Assembly (NCBI GenBank): GCA_037576195.1
Contig: CM075101.1
Location: 24,490,001-24,554,000 of the forward strand
Direction of reading: 5' to 3'
DNA length: 64,000 nt
DNA from: Phytoseiulus persimilis
Taxonomy: Eukaryota; Arthropoda; Arachnida; Mesostigmata; Phytoseiidae
Made by a program: the position numbers and the translations under genes. The notes under the pieces were generated by a model. It saw nothing but the letters and a program-made list of their open reading frames with translations. It was not told the DNA's origin and searched no databases. The number at the start of each line of letters is the position of its first letter. The first letter of the stretch is position 1. Of the stretch, positions 59,866 to 64,000 are shown one piece after another.

Positions 59866-62800
59866 AGTCACCAAGCGAGCCTGTCCGATCGGCCGTTCGT
59901 TCGTCCGTTCTCAGGTAGCCAGGTGCGGCTTCGAACGGGTCTCACTCGTAGCGGCCTTTCTTCCCGCTCCTGTATCCGAGCCGAGCAGACGGGCAAACGA
60001 GCGGACGAGATACAGTTAGCGGTCTTAAATAGCTGTATCCGAAGACCGAGCTGTCGTAAGACCGATAGCAAATGCGTCGCACCGTTACTCGGCACTGAAC
60101 CGTCGTGAACTAGTGTACTGGTAGTCGTGGGCGGTGCTGGCGACGTCGTTGCTCACTGAATATTGTCGATCATGACGGTGATTTGAGTGGGCTTGCGGGT
60201 TGTACATCTCGCCAAAACCCGTTGTCGTTTAATGCGCCTGTCCCCATCGCCAGCCCTATGGTTGCGGAACGGCTCCCCAACATGCTGCAGGCTGGGAATG
60301 AATCGTTTATAGACAGAAGTGGATGGCGGACATTCCGCGCCGGGTTCAGGGGATTCGCGTTTGACGTCAACCTGTCCGAAGTGAAGTCCTGTGGGAACAA
60401 CGTGAAATTTCATGAACCGGCCCGACCCAGCCGTGATTCCGAGACGAGCCGTCGACCAAACGAATTTCAGTCGACGTAACCCGTGAGACACATACCACGT
60501 CATGCTCAGAAAACCTTGACATCGCGAGCAACTGTTGCTTCGAAGTCGGTGATTTCAGCTTTCCGCCCGATCGTCAGTCGACTCGGTCTAGGATTGCTCC
60601 GTCGGTTCAAAGGAATCTGATGCAAAAAATCTTCTTTTGGGACCCGTTCCGACGGCTGCGATCGATGCGAGAACATGGAAAGAGTGTGGAGGACTTGGGA
60701 AGTGTTTGTCATTTTGGGTTTGTCGAACACCGTGGTCATGAACGCCGCCTGAACGCATCCTCAAAACGGCTTCCAATTGTTGGAAAATCAGCTCAGATGT
60801 AACAACCTGAGCGGATCCGAACTCTGGCCAACACCGTCTTCGAGTCAATCCGTTCCTGAACAATCAGAGAGCGGAGCCCGCTCTGGGATTCCGTGATCGA
60901 AGCTACCTCTTTGTCAAATATTTTAAAATCACGGCACGAGGGGAACGTCTGACATATTCTGTCGATAGTGTCCCACTGCGTGGATTTGGCGGACATTGTG
61001 GCACACGAACACCCAACACAATTGTGAGTCGGGCACCGTGGTAGCTTGTGGGGCCTCACTTGCGGCAGTGAGCGAGTGAGGGAACGAGCTTTGATACCGT
61101 AAATGTCCTTGTATCCGACAGTACCATTGCTTGCTTGGTTCTTTCGCTCGTTTTCCTCTCTGTTCGTTGGCTTTATTCGAATAGAAAGTGTAAAAGTCGA
61201 ACCCTTCTCCCAGTCAGCTCGTCAGTCGGCGGCGGAATTCTGATCGGCGAAAGCGGCGCACTACCCGCAGCGACTGCATGGTCCTTGGTCCGTCCGTCTT
61301 TCTACCTTTCTTTCTGTCTGTTCGTAGATCGATCGGCAGAGCCGGTCAGTTTAGAGTTATTTTTTTGACGCCGACCGGTCACCAGGAACAGGATAGAGGG
61401 AAAACGTGAAGGGCCACTAGTTTCGGGAATGACGAGCTCGTCTTACTACTCAACCTCATACCCTGGAAAGCCCGGTCGATTGTACGCTCGCCGGCAGTCC
61501 CTGTCATTGGTTCCCTCGCTCGCTCGCTCGTATGCCGCTATGCTTAGCTGTTACAATGATGTGAAGGGGCTTTTTGTCTTCTATGAGAAGCTCGGCGACC
61601 ATCCGCCAGACAGCGCTACGAGGTCGCCAATACGGTCTTTCGTAACACTTCTTTCATTACGTGCCCCCCGACGATGTGTCGAGGAGTCGATCAGACCTGA
61701 CTCCACATTGACCGACTTGGAGAAGGGATGATCGTCAATTATTTCCAACAGTTAGGCGTCGTTGGAATGCCGGCTAGCGAGACATTCGAAGTGTTGTTGA
61801 GACAGAGCTGCTCCATTAGGAGTTCCAAAGTGGTTGGAGGTCTCGTATTTGAGGCTTCGAATCGACGTCGAACGCGTTGTCGGATGACAAGAATACGTGG
61901 GTATTCAATGCATATGTTCCGTTCGCACTTTGAACCGAAAAGACGGCTTGATATCGAAGATTCTCAATCGGCCGAAACACATGATTCAGAGCTACGAACT
62001 TTCAACTGAACACCATCTAGTAGTCCATCCACGTTGCGGCTGTGTCTCCGTTCTGATATATGTCGGTGCCAACAATTTTCAAGAATCGAGTGTGCCTCTT
62101 CCAAGAAGTACGTTGATTGGCGGATAGCTGCGATTGAACGCTCGAAAGTTTTCCAATGCGACAAGAGTTCCCTGGTTTGTTGGCTCGCTCGCTGGCTTGA
62201 CGTCGTCGTCCACCGTCGCTCGTTTGCGTCGCCTTTGGCAGTAGCGTTTTGGCAAACATGGCGGCCGAGTTGCGGACGCTGGTTCGCTATCCGTTTCGTC
62301 CATCGGTCCGTCCACTTTCAAGTTGTCCGTTGGGGCAAGCGGGTTGCCGCAAAAGACGGCGGATGAACAGACATCAGGCAAAACCGTTTAGCAATACGAC
62401 GGTTATCTTATTCACAGTCGACCGTGCCGTGCGGTTGTTGTGAGAGGAAGCGTCGCTACTTCGTTCCGCGTCATTTTCTCGCTCGCGCGAGTGTCATTGA
62501 GCTCGTCGAATTGGCAAGACCTGGAAAACTGTTTTCAACTCCATTGGAAGCTGGTAGAGCCATCGACATCAGTAACAGAAGGTTTCTGTATCTGCAGCTG
62601 CGACGAATCGAGGCCTCTCTAGAGCTGGGTACGGCGTTTGGAATTCACGCAAGGAAGATTACTCGGTGTCGCCAGCAGATGGCTTTGCTGTTTCAGTAAT
62701 GCAACTACCTCGCCCATATTCTACGATCCTTGCCCCAGAACTCGCGATTCGTGGAGCAAGGAAATCGGCGTCGACGCCGTAGTCAGTGCATCCTGTTCAA

Positions 62801-63560
62801 TGATGACGAGAGTTGCCCACAGCAGCTAGTCAATGATACATGCTGGAGGGATTTTGAATTACCGTCATCGACCCGCGATTTTCGAGAATCCGTGTATCTG
62901 GAACATATATGTTGTTCAACGGATTCCCTTGCCACCCCCCCCCCCTCCCGGAATCATCAGCCGGCCGCTTGATGCGAAGGATGATGCATGGATAGGGGAA
63001 GGCAGATATTTCTCCTTCTGTTTGGGTAAGAGTGCATCAAGGTAGCTGCTCGATTGACTTCTTTAGCTCGAGGCCGCCGTTACCGCCTGATTGTTCGATC
63101 TCGTTGGCTCGAACATCCCTGGCCAATGATGCGATTTCCACATGCCGTTGCGCTGGATTCTATACAGGAATTCATTCCGGTGAAAAGGTATTCTTCTCCC
63201 CTAAAAGTCCTGTCATCTCTAAAACAATACTCCGGGTCTCACACTGAAGATACTGCCGCTCTAACTCTGACCGGTCAAGTTTTCGCACATGCTCATATTT
63301 CCCTCCTTCCGAAGGTCGAACGTCACGTCCTTCAATGAGCGAGGCAAAGGGTCTCGGCCATTAAGGCTTGGCCATCGGCTCCGTGGATTTTGCACTACTC
63401 CTGACAAAACTTGGTCAACTTCAAAAGCTTATATCTCGGCTCTCAGATGGGTTACAGCGCCGATCGTATTATTTTTGGAAAGCTGAAGAAGAGAGCTATC
63501 GAATGGCATACAATGGCCGTTTGGATCGAAGATGGACGAATACCTTCAAAATCGATGAAT
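59866..63560. other. No identified gene
   Basis: Several 60-110 codon frames on the plus strand (for example 60183-60479, with GFAFDVNLSEVKSCGNN) lack supported ends. CTCG-type short repeats near 61510 and 62185. Confidence 0.35.
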
Positions 63561-64000
63561 TCGAGACCCATGCGAAAATAGATAGCGTCCAGTGCGCACT
63601 CTGGAGTTGAGCTGAATCGAAAGGTCACTGAGAGTCGAAGGTTTTGCAAAAAGAAAATCCAGAAAAAAAGAGGCGCTTTCTTTGCCGAGAATATTTTTTT
63701 CCTTGGACTCTCCCCCCCCCGGCTTACAGCCGTTGCGACCGGGCGGTCAGCTATGCGCAGGTGCTCGAGCCTACCATGTATGCATGTTTTGAGCTCCGAC
63801 TTCATCACTAGAGAGCTGAGGGAGGGGGGGCCAAAAAAATCGGAGGGTCGACCGAAGAAAAAAATATTTTCGGCGGAAGAAAAAGGCGCCTCTTCTCTCT
63901 TGGATTTTTTTTTGCAAAACCTTCGAATCTCAGTGACCTTTCGATTCAGCTCAACTCCAGAGTGCGCACTCGACGCTACCTATTCTCGCATCGGTCTCGA
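63561..64000. mobile_element. Long inverted-repeat (hairpin) element, cut by the window end
   Basis: The left arm begins by 63561 and runs to about 63715; the right arm covers about 63850-64000. Both contain AGTGCGCACTCTGGAGTTGA and GAATCGAAAGGTCACTGAGA in opposite orientation. Similarity reaches the last base of the window, so the arms continue outside it and the termini and target duplication cannot be seen. The spacer is about 130 bp and includes a C run. No ORF for a transposase. Confidence 0.75.

Noticed and set aside
60355-60420. GFAFDVNLSEVKSCGN resembling a short stretch of family 7 glycoside hydrolases
   Set aside because: A match over a dozen residues only, with no catalytic region nearby; treated as chance.

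Overview
This window is nuclear DNA from an animal, most likely an arthropod. It shows GT-AG introns, AATAAA poly(A) signals, TATA plus TCA-type initiator promoters, a LINE retrotransposon and several DNA-transposon relics. Base composition is near 50% GC and introns are short (81-491 bp in the best gene). That would suit a compact chelicerate (mite-like) genome, but this is inference from composition and architecture, not a match.

The firmest content is one complete gene on the minus strand at about 51.9-56.3 kb. It is a TGFBI/periostin/midline-fasciclin type matrix protein with a signal peptide, an EMI-like Cys-rich segment and four FAS1 domains. All 11 exons join in phase to give 681 residues, with a TATA box upstream and a poly(A) signal downstream. 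About 10 kb further along the same strand (41.76-44.76 kb) is a decayed partial copy: two exons, one with an in-frame stop and one without its splice acceptor. A 606-bp inverted-repeat transposon with a perfect 10-bp target duplication sits inside this copy.

Layout: 1-17 kb has no firmly identified gene, only a few candidate exons, two promoters and repeats. 17.1-19.3 kb (-) holds an unrecognised gene with two good 5' exons and a polyadenylated last exon. 22-23 kb is open in register on both strands and unresolved. 26.0-26.5 kb (+) has a strong TATA promoter and a short ORF. 27.6 kb has a protein-kinase relic. 28.6-28.9 kb is an AT-rich hAT-like MITE. 30.2-30.8 kb (+) is a small intronless gene for a secreted Ala/Pro-rich protein. 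33.8-34.5 kb (-) has linked exons of an unrecognised gene with a CxxC motif. 39.4-40.85 kb (-) is a 5'-truncated LINE with an open reverse-transcriptase frame. 41.0-41.4 kb (+) has a TATA/initiator promoter and an 88-codon ORF. 47.4-47.6 kb (-) is a small ORF abutting a poly(A) signal. 49.0-49.25 kb is a cluster of AACCGGTT-type sites. 63.56-64.0 kb is a hairpin element cut by the window end.

No operon-like or cassette-like system and no CRISPR, tRNA or rRNA gene was seen. The genes appear independent of one another. Exon calls outside the FAS1 gene rest on splice sites, phase agreement and codon pattern; they need transcript or homology support.
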